A DNA stretch of 63,132 nt from positions 1 to 63,132 of the forward strand of contig JAGCXA010000007.1 in the NCBI GenBank assembly GCA_017961575.1. The letters are read 5' to 3'. The position numbers and the translations under genes were made by a program. This DNA comes from Clostridia bacterium (GTDB lineage: Bacteria > Bacillota > Clostridia > Oscillospirales > CAG-272). Every line of letters starts with the position of its first letter. Position 1 is the first letter of the stretch. Below the pieces are notes generated by a model that saw only the letters and a list, made by a program, of their open reading frames with translations, was not told the DNA's origin and searched no databases. Of the stretch, positions 43,785 to 52,930 are shown in pieces.

Positions 43785-46700
43785 TCATTCCGCGTCGATC
43801 GTCGAGACCGGGATCGTGCTCTCTTCCAACACGTCGACCACGATCCGGACGGTGTCGAGCGAGGTGAAGATCGTCACGCCGTTCTCGGTCGCGCACCGAC
43901 GGATGGTCGCGCCGTCCTCGTTGTGGATGCCCGACGAGATGCTGCGCGTGTTGATGACGTAACTGACGAATCCGGCGCGGATCAGTTCGGGGATCTCGTT
44001 GCTCCCCTCGGAGATCTTGCCGAGCCGGTGGGTGCGGATGCCGTTCTCTTTTAAGAACTTCGCCGTCCCGACGGTCGCCGCGATGTTGAAGCCCAGCCGA
44101 TAGAAGCGGCGCACCAGGGGAAGCGCCTCCTCCTTGTCCTCGTCGGCGAGCGTCACCACGACGGTCCCGTAGTTCTGCAATTTCATCCCCGACGCCTGCA
44201 ACCCTTTGTAGAGGGCGCGCGAGAGTTTCCGGTCGTAGCCGATCGCCTCGCCCGTCGACTTCATTTCGGGGGACAGATAGGCGTCCAGCCCCTTGATCTT
44301 GTTCGACGAGAAGACCGGGACCTTCACGTAGTACCGCTTTTTCTCGTCGGGATAGATCCCGAAGATCCCCTGTTCTTTAAGCGTTTTGCCGAGGATGACC
44401 TCGGTCGCGATGTCGGGGAGCGGGTAGCCCGTCGCCTTCGAGAGGAAGGGAACGGTACGCGAGGAGCGCGGGTTGACCTCGATGATGTAGACGTCGTTCT
44501 TCTGATCCACGATGAACTGGATGTTGTAAAGCCCGACGATCCCGATCCCGAGCCCCAGTTTCTTCGCGTATTGCAGGATGGTCCCTTTCACGCTGTCGGG
44601 GATCGACACGGTCGGATAGACGCTGATCGAGTCGCCCGAGTGAACGCCCGTCCGCTCGACCAGTTCCATAATGCCGGGGACGAACACGTCGACCCCGTCG
44701 CAGATCGCGTCGACCTCGACCTCTTTCCCCTCGATGTAGTGATCGACCAGAACCGGCTTGTCCTCGTCGATCTCGACGGCGGTTTTCAGGTAGTGGCGGA
44801 GCATATCGTCGTTTGCGACGATCTCCATCGCCCGCCCGCCGAGCACGAAACTCGGACGCACGAGGACGGGATACCCGATCTCGTTCGCGGCGGCGACGCC
44901 CTCCTCGATATTGGTGACGGCTTTCCCCTTCGGCTGCGGGATGCCGAGCGTATGCAGGATATGCTCGAAACTCTTGCGGTTCTCGGCGCGGTCGATCGCC
45001 GCGCAGTCGGTGCCGATGATCTTCACCCCGCGCGCGTCGAGCGGCGCGGCGAGGTTGATCGCGGTCTGTCCGCCGAGCGAGGCGATGACCCCGACCGGCT
45101 TCTCAAAATCGACGATCGCCATCACGTCCTCGGTCGTCAGCGGCTCGAAGTAGAGTTTGTCGGAGCAGGTGTAGTCGGTCGAGACGGTTTCGGGGTTGTT
45201 GTTCACGATGATCGCCTCGTAGCCCGCGCGGCGGATGGTCTGCACCGCGTGGACGGTCGAGTAGTCGAACTCCACGCCCTGCCCGATCCGGATCGGACCC
45301 GCGCCGAGGACGATGATCTTCTTTTTGTCACCGAGCCGCGACTTGTTCTCCCCGGTATAGGAGGAGTAGAGGTAGGCGATATATTTCCCGGTGTGGAGCG
45401 TGTCGACCATCCGGAAGATCGGCGTGATCCCGTTCGTTTTGCGAAGACGGTAGACGTCGACCTCGGGCGTCTTCCAAAGAAGCCCGATCTCCTTGTCGGA
45501 GAAGCCGGTGATCTTCGCCTCTTTCAGAACGGCGACGTCGCCGGGATTGTCCGCGATGGTCTTTTCCATCCCGACGATCTTTTCAAGACATTCGAGGAAC
45601 AGTTCGGTGATCATCGTCACGCGATGGATCGTTTCGACCGGGACGCCGAGCCGGATCAGTTCGGCGATGGCGAAGATATTGTCGTCGTGGAAGATTCCGA
45701 CGTAGTCGAGCAGAGCGTCTTTCTTCCATCCGTCAAACTTTTTCAGGTGGAAGTGGCAGACCCCGATTTCAAGCGAGCGGATGGATTTGAGGAAGCATTC
45801 TTCAAGCGTCGAGCCGATCCCCATCACCTCGCCCGTCGCCTTCATCTGCGTTCCCAGCACGTTCGGCACGTTCGAGAATTTGTCGAAGGGGAAGCGCGGG
45901 AACTTCGCGACGATGTAGTCGAGCGAGGGTTCGATCCCGGCGTTTCCGCCGGCGACGGGGATCTCTTCGAGCGCCATTCCGACGGCGATCTTCGCCGTGA
46001 CGCGCGCGATCGGATAGCCGCTCGCCTTCGACGCGAGCGCGGAACTCCGCGACACGCGCGGGTTGACCTCGATCAGATAGTATTTGCTCGATTCGGGATC
46101 CAAGGCGAACTGCACGTTGCAGCCGCCCGCGATTTTCAGTTCGCGGATCAGTTTCAGCGCGCTGTCGTTCAGCATCCGGAGGTCTGCGTCCGAGAGCGAG
46201 AGGATCGGCGCGACGACGATCGAGTCGCCGGTATGCACCCCGACGGGGTCGACGTTCTCCATCCCGCAGACCGTGATGACGCGATCGTACGAGTCGCGCA
46301 TCACTTCGAACTCGATCTCCTTATATCCCTTGACGCTCTTTTCGATCAGCACCTCGTGTACCGGGGAGAGGGCGAAGGCGTTCGGCGCGAGGTCGAGCAG
46401 TTCCGCTTCGTTGTCGGCAAACCCGCCGCCCGTCCCGCCGAGCGTAAAGCCCGGACGAAGCACGACGGGGTATCCGATCCGCTTCGCCGCCGCGCGCGCT
46501 TCCTCGACCGAGTAGGTGATCTCGGAGGGGATGACCGGCTCGCCGATCGACTCGCAGAGTTCCTTGAACTTCTCGCGGTCCTCGGCTTTTTCGATGCTGT
46601 CGCTGCTCGTTCCGAGCAACTCGACGTTGCACTCGCGGAGGATGCCCTTCTTTTCAAGCTGCATCGCGAGGTTCAGCCCGGTCTGCCCGCCGATGCCCGG

Positions 46701-46958
46701 CAGGATCGCGTCGGGGCGCTCGTGGCGGATGATCTTCGCCACGTATTCGAGCGTCAAGGGCTCCATATACACCTTGTCGGCGATCTCGGTGTCGGTCATG
46801 ATCGTCGCGGGGTTGGAGTTGACGAGGATCACCTCGTACCCCTCCTCTTTGAGCGAAAGACACGCCTGCGTTCCGGCGTAGTCGAACTCCGCCGCTTGTC
46901 CGATCACGATGGGACCCGACCCGATGATCATGATTTTTTTGATGTCGTTCCGTTTCAT
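43785..46958 (-). CDS. carB: Carbamoyl-phosphate synthase large subunit
   Basis: 1057 aa with two ATP-grasp halves. The first starts IKKIMIIGSGPIVIGQAAEFDYAG (residues 5-28) with RPGFTLGGTGGG near 169. The second starts KKKIIVLGAGPIRIGQGVEFDY with RPSFVLGGRAME near 700. EVNPRVSRSSALASKA and EVNPRSSRTVPFLSKA are the duplicated metal/ATP segments. The C-terminal MGS-like regulatory domain covers about residues 930-1057. It is last gene of the pyr operon. The glutaminase subunit gene carA is not adjacent and not in the window. Confidence 0.96.
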   Translation of the reverse strand: MKRNDIKKIMIIGSGPIVIGQAAEFDYAGTQACLSLKEEGYEVILVNSNPATIMTDTEIADKVYMEPLTLEYVAKIIRHERPDAILPGIGGQTGLNLAMQLEKKGILRECNVELLGTSSDSIEKAEDREKFKELCESIGEPVIPSEITYSVEEARAAAKRIGYPVVLRPGFTLGGTGGGFADNEAELLDLAPNAFALSPVHEVLIEKSVKGYKEIEFEVMRDSYDRVITVCGMENVDPVGVHTGDSIVVAPILSLSDADLRMLNDSALKLIRELKIAGGCNVQFALDPESSKYYLIEVNPRVSRSSALASKASGYPIARVTAKIAVGMALEEIPVAGGNAGIEPSLDYIVAKFPRFPFDKFSNVPNVLGTQMKATGEVMGIGSTLEECFLKSIRSLEIGVCHFHLKKFDGWKKDALLDYVGIFHDDNIFAIAELIRLGVPVETIHRVTMITELFLECLEKIVGMEKTIADNPGDVAVLKEAKITGFSDKEIGLLWKTPEVDVYRLRKTNGITPIFRMVDTLHTGKYIAYLYSSYTGENKSRLGDKKKIIVLGAGPIRIGQGVEFDYSTVHAVQTIRRAGYEAIIVNNNPETVSTDYTCSDKLYFEPLTTEDVMAIVDFEKPVGVIASLGGQTAINLAAPLDARGVKIIGTDCAAIDRAENRKSFEHILHTLGIPQPKGKAVTNIEEGVAAANEIGYPVLVRPSFVLGGRAMEIVANDDMLRHYLKTAVEIDEDKPVLVDHYIEGKEVEVDAICDGVDVFVPGIMELVERTGVHSGDSISVYPTVSIPDSVKGTILQYAKKLGLGIGIVGLYNIQFIVDQKNDVYIIEVNPRSSRTVPFLSKATGYPLPDIATEVILGKTLKEQGIFGIYPDEKKRYYVKVPVFSSNKIKGLDAYLSPEMKSTGEAIGYDRKLSRALYKGLQASGMKLQNYGTVVVTLADEDKEEALPLVRRFYRLGFNIAATVGTAKFLKENGIRTHRLGKISEGSNEIPELIRAGFVSYVINTRSISSGIHNEDGATIRRCATENGVTIFTSLDTVRIVVDVLEESTIPVSTIDAE

Positions 46959-46988
46959 ATATTTCTCCCGGTAAATGAATTGATGGCG

Positions 46989-47414
46989 TTAGAGTTCGGT
47001 CGGCGCTTCGCTGTCGCAGAAGACGCAGCGGTAGACCTTCTTTTCCCGGTCGGTCAGCCGGAACTGTTGCAGGATGCCCGGCTCGGTCATCGTGATGCAG
47101 CGCGGGTTCTTGCAGCGGATGATGTCGGTCACGCGCTCGGGGAGCGACAGATGCTCGCGCTTCGCGAGTTCGCCGTCCCGGATGACGTTGACCGTGATGC
47201 CGGGATCGAGATAACCGAGCACGTCGAAATCAAGGTCGATCACCTGTCCGATCTTGATGATGTCCTTTTTCCCCATCTTCTTGCTGTCGGCGTGCTGGAT
47301 CAGCGCGACGGTGCAGGAGAGACGGTCGAGTCCCAGCACGTGGTAGATGCGGAGCGCGTTTCCCTCCGTGATGTGGTCGAGGACGATCCCGTCCTTGATC
47401 TGCCCGATGATCAT
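46989..47414 (-). CDS. pyrI: Aspartate carbamoyltransferase regulatory chain
   Basis: 141 aa. The N-terminal nucleotide-binding domain ([20 protein letters not shown]) is followed by a C-terminal zinc domain with CKNPRC and CVFC (four Zn ligands). It pairs with PyrB to form allosteric ATCase. Its ATG overlaps the pyrB stop by 4 bp. Confidence 0.96.
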   Translation of the reverse strand: MIIGQIKDGIVLDHITEGNALRIYHVLGLDRLSCTVALIQHADSKKMGKKDIIKIGQVIDLDFDVLGYLDPGITVNVIRDGELAKREHLSLPERVTDIIRCKNPRCITMTEPGILQQFRLTDREKKVYRCVFCDSEAPTEL

Positions 47415-48328
47415 ACGTTCACCTCCAAGAGCGAGAGGATCAGCGCCTCCCGGATATACTTCCCGTTCAGCGCCTGCCGGAAGTAGCAGGCGCGCGGATC
47501 GTCGTCGACCTCAGGCGAGATCTCGTTCACGCGGGGCAGGGGGTGCATCACCGAGAGGGTGGACTTCGCCGCCGCGAGTTTGTCCGCGGTCAGGATATAA
47601 CTGTCTTTGAGCCGCAGGTAGTCGGCTTCGTTGAAGAAGCGTTCCTTCTGCACCCGCGTCATATAGAGGATGTCGAGATCGGGGAGCACCTCGTCGAGGT
47701 GCCGCGTCTCGGTATAGGGGATCCCGTTCTTTTCGATCACGTCGGAGACGAGATACCCCGGAAGCCGCAGTTCCTCCGGCGAGATCAGAACGAACCTGAT
47801 CCCCGCGTAGCGCGAGAGCGCCGAGAGCAGGGAATGTACCGTCCGCCCGAATTGCAGGTCGCCGCAGAAACCGACCGTCAGGTTCTCAAACCCGCCCTTC
47901 TCGCGTCGGATCGTGAGCAGGTCGGCAAGCGTCTGGGTCGGGTGGTTGTGTCCGCCGTCCCCCGCGTTGATGACCGGCACGCCCGCGACGCGCGAGGCGA
48001 CGAGCGGCGCGCCCTCCTTCGGGTGGCGCATCGCGATCACGTCGGCGTAGAGCCCGACGATCCGCGCGGTGTCCGAAACGCTCTCGCCCTTTGAAACCGA
48101 ACTCGAATTCGCCTCGGAAAAGCCTAGTACCGATCCGCCGAGTTCGTACATCGCCGCCTCGAAACTGAGGCGGGTGCGGGTCGACGGCTCGTAGAAGAGC
48201 GTCGCCAGTTTCTTGCCCCGGCAGGCGTCCTTGTATTTTCCCGGATCCCGGATGATGTCGAGCGAAACGTCGATCAGATCTTCGATCTCCTCGCGCGACA
48301 GATCCAGAATGTCGATCAGGTGTTTCAT
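47411..48328 (-). CDS. pyrB: Aspartate carbamoyltransferase catalytic chain
   Basis: 305 aa. Makes carbamoyl-aspartate. [20 protein letters not shown] (near residue 48) is the carbamoyl-phosphate loop. [28 protein letters not shown] and [10 protein letters not shown] are also conserved. The start is ATG 48328 with GGAGG nine bases upstream. A TTG at 48349 is in frame but would put the Shine-Dalgarno inside. ATG overlaps the pyrE stop (ATGA). Confidence 0.95.
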   Translation of the reverse strand: MKHLIDILDLSREEIEDLIDVSLDIIRDPGKYKDACRGKKLATLFYEPSTRTRLSFEAAMYELGGSVLGFSEANSSSVSKGESVSDTARIVGLYADVIAMRHPKEGAPLVASRVAGVPVINAGDGGHNHPTQTLADLLTIRREKGGFENLTVGFCGDLQFGRTVHSLLSALSRYAGIRFVLISPEELRLPGYLVSDVIEKNGIPYTETRHLDEVLPDLDILYMTRVQKERFFNEADYLRLKDSYILTADKLAAAKSTLSVMHPLPRVNEISPEVDDDPRACYFRQALNGKYIREALILSLLEVNV

Positions 48329-48966
48329 TCTTTCTTTCCTCCGATCCAACTCTCGTCGGACGGGTTGTTGCGGAAGGCGATCAGGCGTTCGACGTCGCTT
48401 TCACGGATAAACCCCTCCTCCGCGGCGACCTTCGCCACCACGTCGAAGTTGGTGAGCGACACGTTCTTCACCTTCGCCTCGGCGAGCCGATCCAGCCCGC
48501 GCCGCATCCCGTAGGTGAAGATCGAGACGATCCCGAGCACCTCCGCTCCCTCTTCGCGCAGGGCGTCGACCACCTCGATCACGCTGCCGCCGGTCGAGAT
48601 CAGGTCCTCGACCACGACGACCTTTTCTCCCCGATTCAGTTTCCCTTCGATCCGGTTCTGCCGCCCGTGATCCTTCGCGCCGCTCCGGACGTATCCCATC
48701 GGGATGCCGAGCAGGTGCGCGGTGATCGCGGCGTGCGCGATCCCGGCGGTCGAGGTGCCGAAGAGGGCTTCGGCGTCGGGGTAGTTCTCCTTGACGAGGG
48801 TCGCGAGCCCCTCCTCCACGTCCTGCCGCACGGCGGGGGCGGAGAGGGTCAGGCGGTTGTCGCAGTAGACCGGGCTCTTGATCCCGCTCGCCCAGGTGAA
48901 GGGCTCGTCGGGACGGAAGAAGACGGCTCCGATGGACAGCAGGTCACGCGCGATTTTCTTTTGCAT
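48325..48966 (-). CDS. pyrE: Orotate phosphoribosyltransferase
   Basis: 213 aa. The PRPP-binding motif [20 protein letters not shown] lies near residue 116. The orotate site segment [16 protein letters not shown] and the Lys-rich loop [15 protein letters not shown] are present. It follows pyrF after 18 bp and overlaps pyrB by 4 bp. Confidence 0.95.
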   Translation of the reverse strand: MQKKIARDLLSIGAVFFRPDEPFTWASGIKSPVYCDNRLTLSAPAVRQDVEEGLATLVKENYPDAEALFGTSTAGIAHAAITAHLLGIPMGYVRSGAKDHGRQNRIEGKLNRGEKVVVVEDLISTGGSVIEVVDALREEGAEVLGIVSIFTYGMRRGLDRLAEAKVKNVSLTNFDVVAKVAAEEGFIRESDVERLIAFRNNPSDESWIGGKKE

Positions 48967-48984
48967 TTTCTCTATATCCTTTCG

Positions 48985-49686
48985 TTATTCTCCGATGAAT
49001 TCCCGGACGCATCTCCGGTAGGCGGCGACGGGGTCGGCGGCGGCGGTGATCGGGCGCCCGACCACGATCAGGTCGGAGCCGAGTTCCCGCGCTCGTTCGG
49101 GCGTCGTCACCCGTTTCTGATCCCCGACCGCCCCGTCGGCAAAACGCACGCCGGGCGTCACGGTCAGGAAATTATCGCCGCAGGCGGCGTGTACCGTCCC
49201 GGCTTCGAGCGGCGAGCAGACCACGCCGTCCAGCCCCGCCGCCTTCGCGTTCGCGGCGTAGAGCGCCACCACCTCGGGCAGGGGACGGTCGATCAGAAGT
49301 TCGTCGTTCAGTTTCGTCTGGTCGATCGAGGTCAACTGCGTCACGGCGATCAGCCGGGGGCGCGTTCCGTCGGGGCGGGTCAGCCCCTCGATCGCCGCCC
49401 GCATCATATCCAGCCCACCCGCGGCGTGCAGGTTGGTAAGATCCACGTCGAGTTTCGAGAGGACCGCCATCGCGCGCTTGACCGTGTTCGGGATGTCGTG
49501 CAGTTTCAGGTCGAGAAAGATCTTGTGTCCCCGCGCCTTGATCTGCCGGACGATCTCGGGTCCCTCCGCGTAGTAGAGTTCCATCCCGATCTTCACGAAG
49601 GGTTTTTCCTCCGTAAAGCGGTCGAGGAAGGCGAAGGTCTCCTCCGCCGTCGGGAAATCACAGGCAACGATCACGTCGCGCTTCAT
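48985..49686 (-). CDS. pyrF: Orotidine 5'-phosphate decarboxylase
   Basis: 233 aa, the short type I enzyme. [10 protein letters not shown] at the N-terminus and the catalytic [16 protein letters not shown] (Asp-x-Lys-x-x-Asp, near residue 58) are present. [17 protein letters not shown] and [15 protein letters not shown] bind the phosphate. It overlaps pyrD by 4 bp. Confidence 0.95.
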   Translation of the reverse strand: MKRDVIVACDFPTAEETFAFLDRFTEEKPFVKIGMELYYAEGPEIVRQIKARGHKIFLDLKLHDIPNTVKRAMAVLSKLDVDLTNLHAAGGLDMMRAAIEGLTRPDGTRPRLIAVTQLTSIDQTKLNDELLIDRPLPEVVALYAANAKAAGLDGVVCSPLEAGTVHAACGDNFLTVTPGVRFADGAVGDQKRVTTPERARELGSDLIVVGRPITAAADPVAAYRRCVREFIGE

Positions 49687-50597
49687 TTGTTTGCACCTCC
49701 GATAATGTCTTGCAGATTGTCGATCTGATAGCGATCCATCACGCCGGGCAGGTCGCGGATGATTGTTTGACAGGCGAAGGGATCGACGAGATTCGCCGCC
49801 CCGACCTCGACCGCCGTCGCCCCGGCGAGCATCATTTCGATCACGTCTTCGGCGCGACTGACGCCGCCCATCCCGACCACCGGGATCTTCACGGCTTTCG
49901 CCGTCTGATACACCATCCGGAGCGCGACGGGGAAGACGGCGGGACCCGACAGCCCCCCGGTGATATTGGCGAGCAGGGGCTTCCTTCTCGCGAGGTCGAT
50001 CCGCATTCCGAGCAGGGTGTTGATGAGCGACACGCCGTCGGCGCCCTCGCTCTCGACCGCCCGCGCGATCTCGGTAATATCGGTCACGTTCGGCGAGAGT
50101 TTCAGGATGATCGGTTTCTTCGTTTTGCGGCGTACCGCGCGGGTCACTTCGGCTGCGGCGGCGGGATCGGTCCCGAAACTCATGCCGCCACCGTGGACGT
50201 TCGGACAGCTGATATTGACTTCAAACCACCCGATCATATCCTCTTCGTCGAGTTTTTCAACGACCTCGGCGTATTCCGGGACCGAAAAGCCGGAGACGTT
50301 CGCCATCACGGGCTTCTTGAACACCGCTTTGAGGCGCGGGAGTTCTTCGCTTTTCACCCGGTCGACGCCGGGATTCTGCAACCCCACGGCGTTCAGCATC
50401 CCCGCCGGGGTCTCGGCGATGCGCGGCGTCTCGTTCCCGAAGCGCGGGGACGCGGTCGTTCCCTTGAAACTGATGGCGCCGAGTTGGTTAATATCGTAGT
50501 ATTCCGCGAACTCGTACCCGAACCCGAAGGTTCCCGACGCCGGGATCACGGGATTGTCGAGTTCGATCCCGCAGAGCGAAACCGTCAGTCTTCCCAT
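49683..50597 (-). CDS. pyrD: Dihydroorotate dehydrogenase B catalytic subunit
   Basis: 304 aa, class 1[20 protein letters not shown] and the catalytic-Cys segment [19 protein letters not shown] (near residue 128) fit the PyrK-dependent, NAD-linked enzyme, as does the adjacent pyr[18 protein letters not shown] and [20 protein letters not shown] contact FMN. It overlaps pyrK by 13 bp. Confidence 0.96.
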   Translation of the reverse strand: MGRLTVSLCGIELDNPVIPASGTFGFGYEFAEYYDINQLGAISFKGTTASPRFGNETPRIAETPAGMLNAVGLQNPGVDRVKSEELPRLKAVFKKPVMANVSGFSVPEYAEVVEKLDEEDMIGWFEVNISCPNVHGGGMSFGTDPAAAAEVTRAVRRKTKKPIILKLSPNVTDITEIARAVESEGADGVSLINTLLGMRIDLARRKPLLANITGGLSGPAVFPVALRMVYQTAKAVKIPVVGMGGVSRAEDVIEMMLAGATAVEVGAANLVDPFACQTIIRDLPGVMDRYQIDNLQDIIGGANK

Positions 50598-51322
50598 AGG
50601 ATCTCCTTCCTTTCGAGAACCGGACCCTCGCGGCAGATCCGCTTGTAGCCCGTGATCGTTTTGCAGGAACAGCCCATGCAGGCGCCGAAGCCGCAGCCCA
50701 TCCGCCGCTCGAAACTGAACTGCCCGTCGGTCTTCGCCGCCCGGTTGAGCGCGCGGAGCATCGGTTCGGGGCCGCAGGTGTAGAAGTAGGTGTAATCAAG
50801 CCCCGGGAGGGCGTCGGTGACGAATCCCTTTTGTCCGTAGGAGCCGTCGGCGGTGGTCACCGTGACCTTCGCGCCGAGCGCGCGGAACTCCTCTTCGGCG
50901 AACACTTCGTCTTTCGTATTGAATCCGAGGATCGCCGTCACGGTTTTCCCCTCGGCGATCAGCGTCCGCGCCAGCCAGTAGAGCGGCGGCACGCCGACCC
51001 CGCCCCCGACGAGCAGGGGACGGTCGCCCGACGGGGCGGTATCGTACCCGTTTCCGAGCCCGACGAGGCAGTCGATCTCTTTCCCCGTCCCGTATTCCGA
51101 GAGCGCCCGCGTCCCGTCGCCCACCGTCTTGTAGATCACGGTCAGCGTCCCTTCCCGCTTGTCGTAGACCGAGAGCGGACGGCGCAGGTAGAACCCGTCG
51201 AGTTTCAGGTTGACGAACTGCCCGGGACGGGAGACGTCCGACACGTCGCCCGCGAGGGTCATTCTCCATACGTTTTTCGCGATCGGTTCGTTTGCCCGAA
51301 CCGTCAGGATCACTTGTTTCAT
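50585..51322 (-). CDS. pyrK: Dihydroorotate dehydrogenase electron-transfer subunit
   Basis: 245 aa. The FAD domain (RPGQFVNLKLDGFYLRRPLS) and NAD domain (LLVGGGVGVPPLYWLA) are followed by a C-terminal [2Fe-2S] site, CGFGACMGCSC...C (about residues 215-235). It passes electrons from PyrD to NAD. ATG 51322 overlaps the pyrC stop. Confidence 0.95.
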   Translation of the reverse strand: MKQVILTVRANEPIAKNVWRMTLAGDVSDVSRPGQFVNLKLDGFYLRRPLSVYDKREGTLTVIYKTVGDGTRALSEYGTGKEIDCLVGLGNGYDTAPSGDRPLLVGGGVGVPPLYWLARTLIAEGKTVTAILGFNTKDEVFAEEEFRALGAKVTVTTADGSYGQKGFVTDALPGLDYTYFYTCGPEPMLRALNRAAKTDGQFSFERRMGCGFGACMGCSCKTITGYKRICREGPVLERKEILWED

Positions 51323-52569
51323 TCGTTCCTCGCTTTCGTTTCCGGGTCAAGGTAGGCGACCTGTCCGCGGCAGACCGTAAGGCGGCACTTCCCGGCGACC
51401 TCCCACCCCGCGAAGGGCGTGCTTTTTCCTTTGGAGAGGAAGTCGGCGGGGTCGATCTTGTAGCGCGCGCCGAGGTCGAAGAGCGTGAAGTCGTCGTCCC
51501 GCGACGGGATCCCGAAGCGGCGGCGCGGATTCTCGCTCATCAGTTCGATCAGGCGCGGCAGCGTGACGATCCCCGGCAGCACCAGATAGGTGTAGAGCAG
51601 GGGAAACGAGGTTTCCAGCCCCACGATCCCCATGGGAGAGCCGGCAAGTCCCCGGCTTTTTTCCTCTTCGGTATGCGGCGCGTGGTCGGTGACGATCATA
51701 TCGACCGTCCCGTCCTTCACCCCTTCGATCAGGGCGTCGCGGTCCGACTTGTCCCGGATCGGCGGGTTCATCTTGAAGCGCCCGTCCTCTTCGAGCATTG
51801 AATCGTCGAGGAGCAGGTAGTGCGGCGCGGTCTCGCAGGTGACGTCCAGTCCCTCGGCTTTCGCCCGGCGGATCAGTTCGACCGTCTCCTTCGCCGAGAC
51901 GTGGCAGACGTGGTAGGAGACGCCGGTCTCGCGCACGAGTTCCAGGTCGCGCTTGACGGCGCCCCACTCGGATTCGGATACGATCCCCTTATGCCCGTGC
52001 GCCCGGCAGTAATCCCCGTCGTGGATATACCCGCCGCGGAGCAGGGAATTGTCCTCGCAATGCGCGACGACCACCTTTCCGAGCGCCTTCGCCCGCTTCA
52101 TCGCCTCCCGCATCACGTCGGCGTCCTGCACGCCGCGCCCGTCGTCCGAGAAGGCGACGACCGAAGGGGCGATCTCCTCCATATCCGAGAGGGCGACGCC
52201 CGCCTCGTCCTTCGTCAGCGCGCCGTAGGGAAGCACCTCGATCACGGCGTCGCGCTCGATCAGGGCAAGTTCTTCGTTCAGATGCGCGCGGCTGTCGGGC
52301 ACGGGGTTCAGGTTCGGCATCGCGCATACGGTCGTAAAGCCGCCGCGCGCCGCCGCCCGCGTCCCGTCGCGGACGGTCTCTTTATAAGAAAAACCCGGCT
52401 CCCGCAGATGAACGTGTACGTCTGCAAGACCGGGTAAAAGGGCGAATCGTTCGCCGGAAAAAGTAAGGTCGGAAGGGGACGGGATCGGAAGCGTCGGATC
52501 AAGAAGGGGACGGATGGGGCGTTCGCTTTCTTTCGTCCGTTGATCCAAGACCTTCCGCAAGACGATCAT
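51319..52569 (-). CDS. pyrC: Dihydroorotase
   Basis: 416 aa, type I. LLPGLADVHVHLREPGFSYK (near residue 46) has the metal-binding His-x-His. VVAHCEDNSLL, VCHVSAKETVELI and IVTDHAPHTEEEKSRG supply further ligands and the catalytic Asp. The frame is open 34 codons upstream, but ATG 52569 follows GGGAGGG, and the upstream extension lies in the attenuator leader. It is first gene of the pyr operon. Confidence 0.95.
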   Translation of the reverse strand: MIVLRKVLDQRTKESERPIRPLLDPTLPIPSPSDLTFSGERFALLPGLADVHVHLREPGFSYKETVRDGTRAAARGGFTTVCAMPNLNPVPDSRAHLNEELALIERDAVIEVLPYGALTKDEAGVALSDMEEIAPSVVAFSDDGRGVQDADVMREAMKRAKALGKVVVAHCEDNSLLRGGYIHDGDYCRAHGHKGIVSESEWGAVKRDLELVRETGVSYHVCHVSAKETVELIRRAKAEGLDVTCETAPHYLLLDDSMLEEDGRFKMNPPIRDKSDRDALIEGVKDGTVDMIVTDHAPHTEEEKSRGLAGSPMGIVGLETSFPLLYTYLVLPGIVTLPRLIELMSENPRRRFGIPSRDDDFTLFDLGARYKIDPADFLSKGKSTPFAGWEVAGKCRLTVCRGQVAYLDPETKARNE

Positions 52570-52587
52570 AGCGCCCTCCCACTTATA

Positions 52588-52692
52588 AAAATAACCGCTT
52601 TCCGCCACAAGAAAAGCAGTCCGAAAAAAGGACTTTCCGTCCGATTCAGTTGCAATTCTTGACGGCCTCACGGGACCCTCTTAAAGAATCTT
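52588..52692 (-). promoter_or_regulatory. PyrR-type attenuator leader
   Basis: The minus-strand leader begins near 52692 and contains GGTCCCGTGAGGCCGTCAAG (about 52678-52659), which fits the PyrR-binding loop (GUCC...GUGAGGCU...CAAG). Downstream, AGTCC/GGACT (52632-52616) forms a hairpin with T-rich stretches, a plausible terminator. UMP-loaded PyrR would promote termination. No pyrR gene is in the window. Confidence 0.72.
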
Positions 52693-52698
52693 GAAAGT

Positions 52699-52727
52699 AT
52701 TATAGCACGCTCCCCCGCGTTTGTCAA
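52699..52727 (-). promoter_or_regulatory. Promoter of the pyr operon
   Basis: Minus strand: TTGACA (52727-52722), 17-bp spacer, TATAAT (52704-52699), with TGC extended -10. Confidence 0.88.
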
Positions 52728-52747
52728 GCGCCAATCCCCCGAAAGAT

Positions 52748-52777
52748 AAAAAATCCCGCCGGGCAAGCCCGGCGGGA
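52748..52777 (-). terminator. Terminator of the CHAT-like gene/small-peptide transcript
   Basis: Perfect 11-bp stem TCCCGCCGGGC (52754-52764) / GCCCGGCGGGA (52767-52777). On the minus strand it is followed by TTTTTT. Confidence 0.93.
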
Positions 52778-52798
52778 CAGGAGTATAGCGAAGGAAAC

Positions 52799-52903
52799 TT
52801 ATTGCAGACGCACCACTTCAACGACGCTGCAAACACCGCAGCCCCCCTCGTCTCGTTTGCTTGAATTGCAGGGAATACGGATCGCAATACGGTTGGAATT
52901 CAT
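52799..52903 (-). CDS. 34-aa Cys-containing small ORF after the CHAT-like gene
   Basis: ATG at 52903, 27 bp after the stop of the large gene, stop at 52799 and terminator 21 bp later. The product begins MNSNRIAIRIPCNSS, then KRDEGGCGVCSVVEVVRLQ: three cysteines, a GGCGVC centre, no signal peptide. The ribosome site is weak. It exactly fills the space between the large gene and the terminator, which favours a real gene. It might be a small effector, target or peptide precursor linked to the protease-like neighbour, but nothing proves this. Confidence 0.5.
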   Translation of the reverse strand: MNSNRIAIRIPCNSSKRDEGGCGVCSVVEVVRLQ

Positions 52904-52930
52904 TTCTGCAACGGATTGCTTCCGTTCTTT

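Noticed and set aside
44571..47486. 971-codon open frame on the plus strand opposite carB and pyrI
   Set aside because: Antisense shadow of GC-rich coding DNA; arginine/aspartate-rich low-complexity product with no domains, while carB on the other strand is unmistakable.
52681..52887. 68-codon minus-strand frame downstream of the CHAT-like gene
   Set aside because: It runs through the terminator and the pyr promoter and lacks a ribosome site; the 34-aa frame at 52799-52903 fits the space better.
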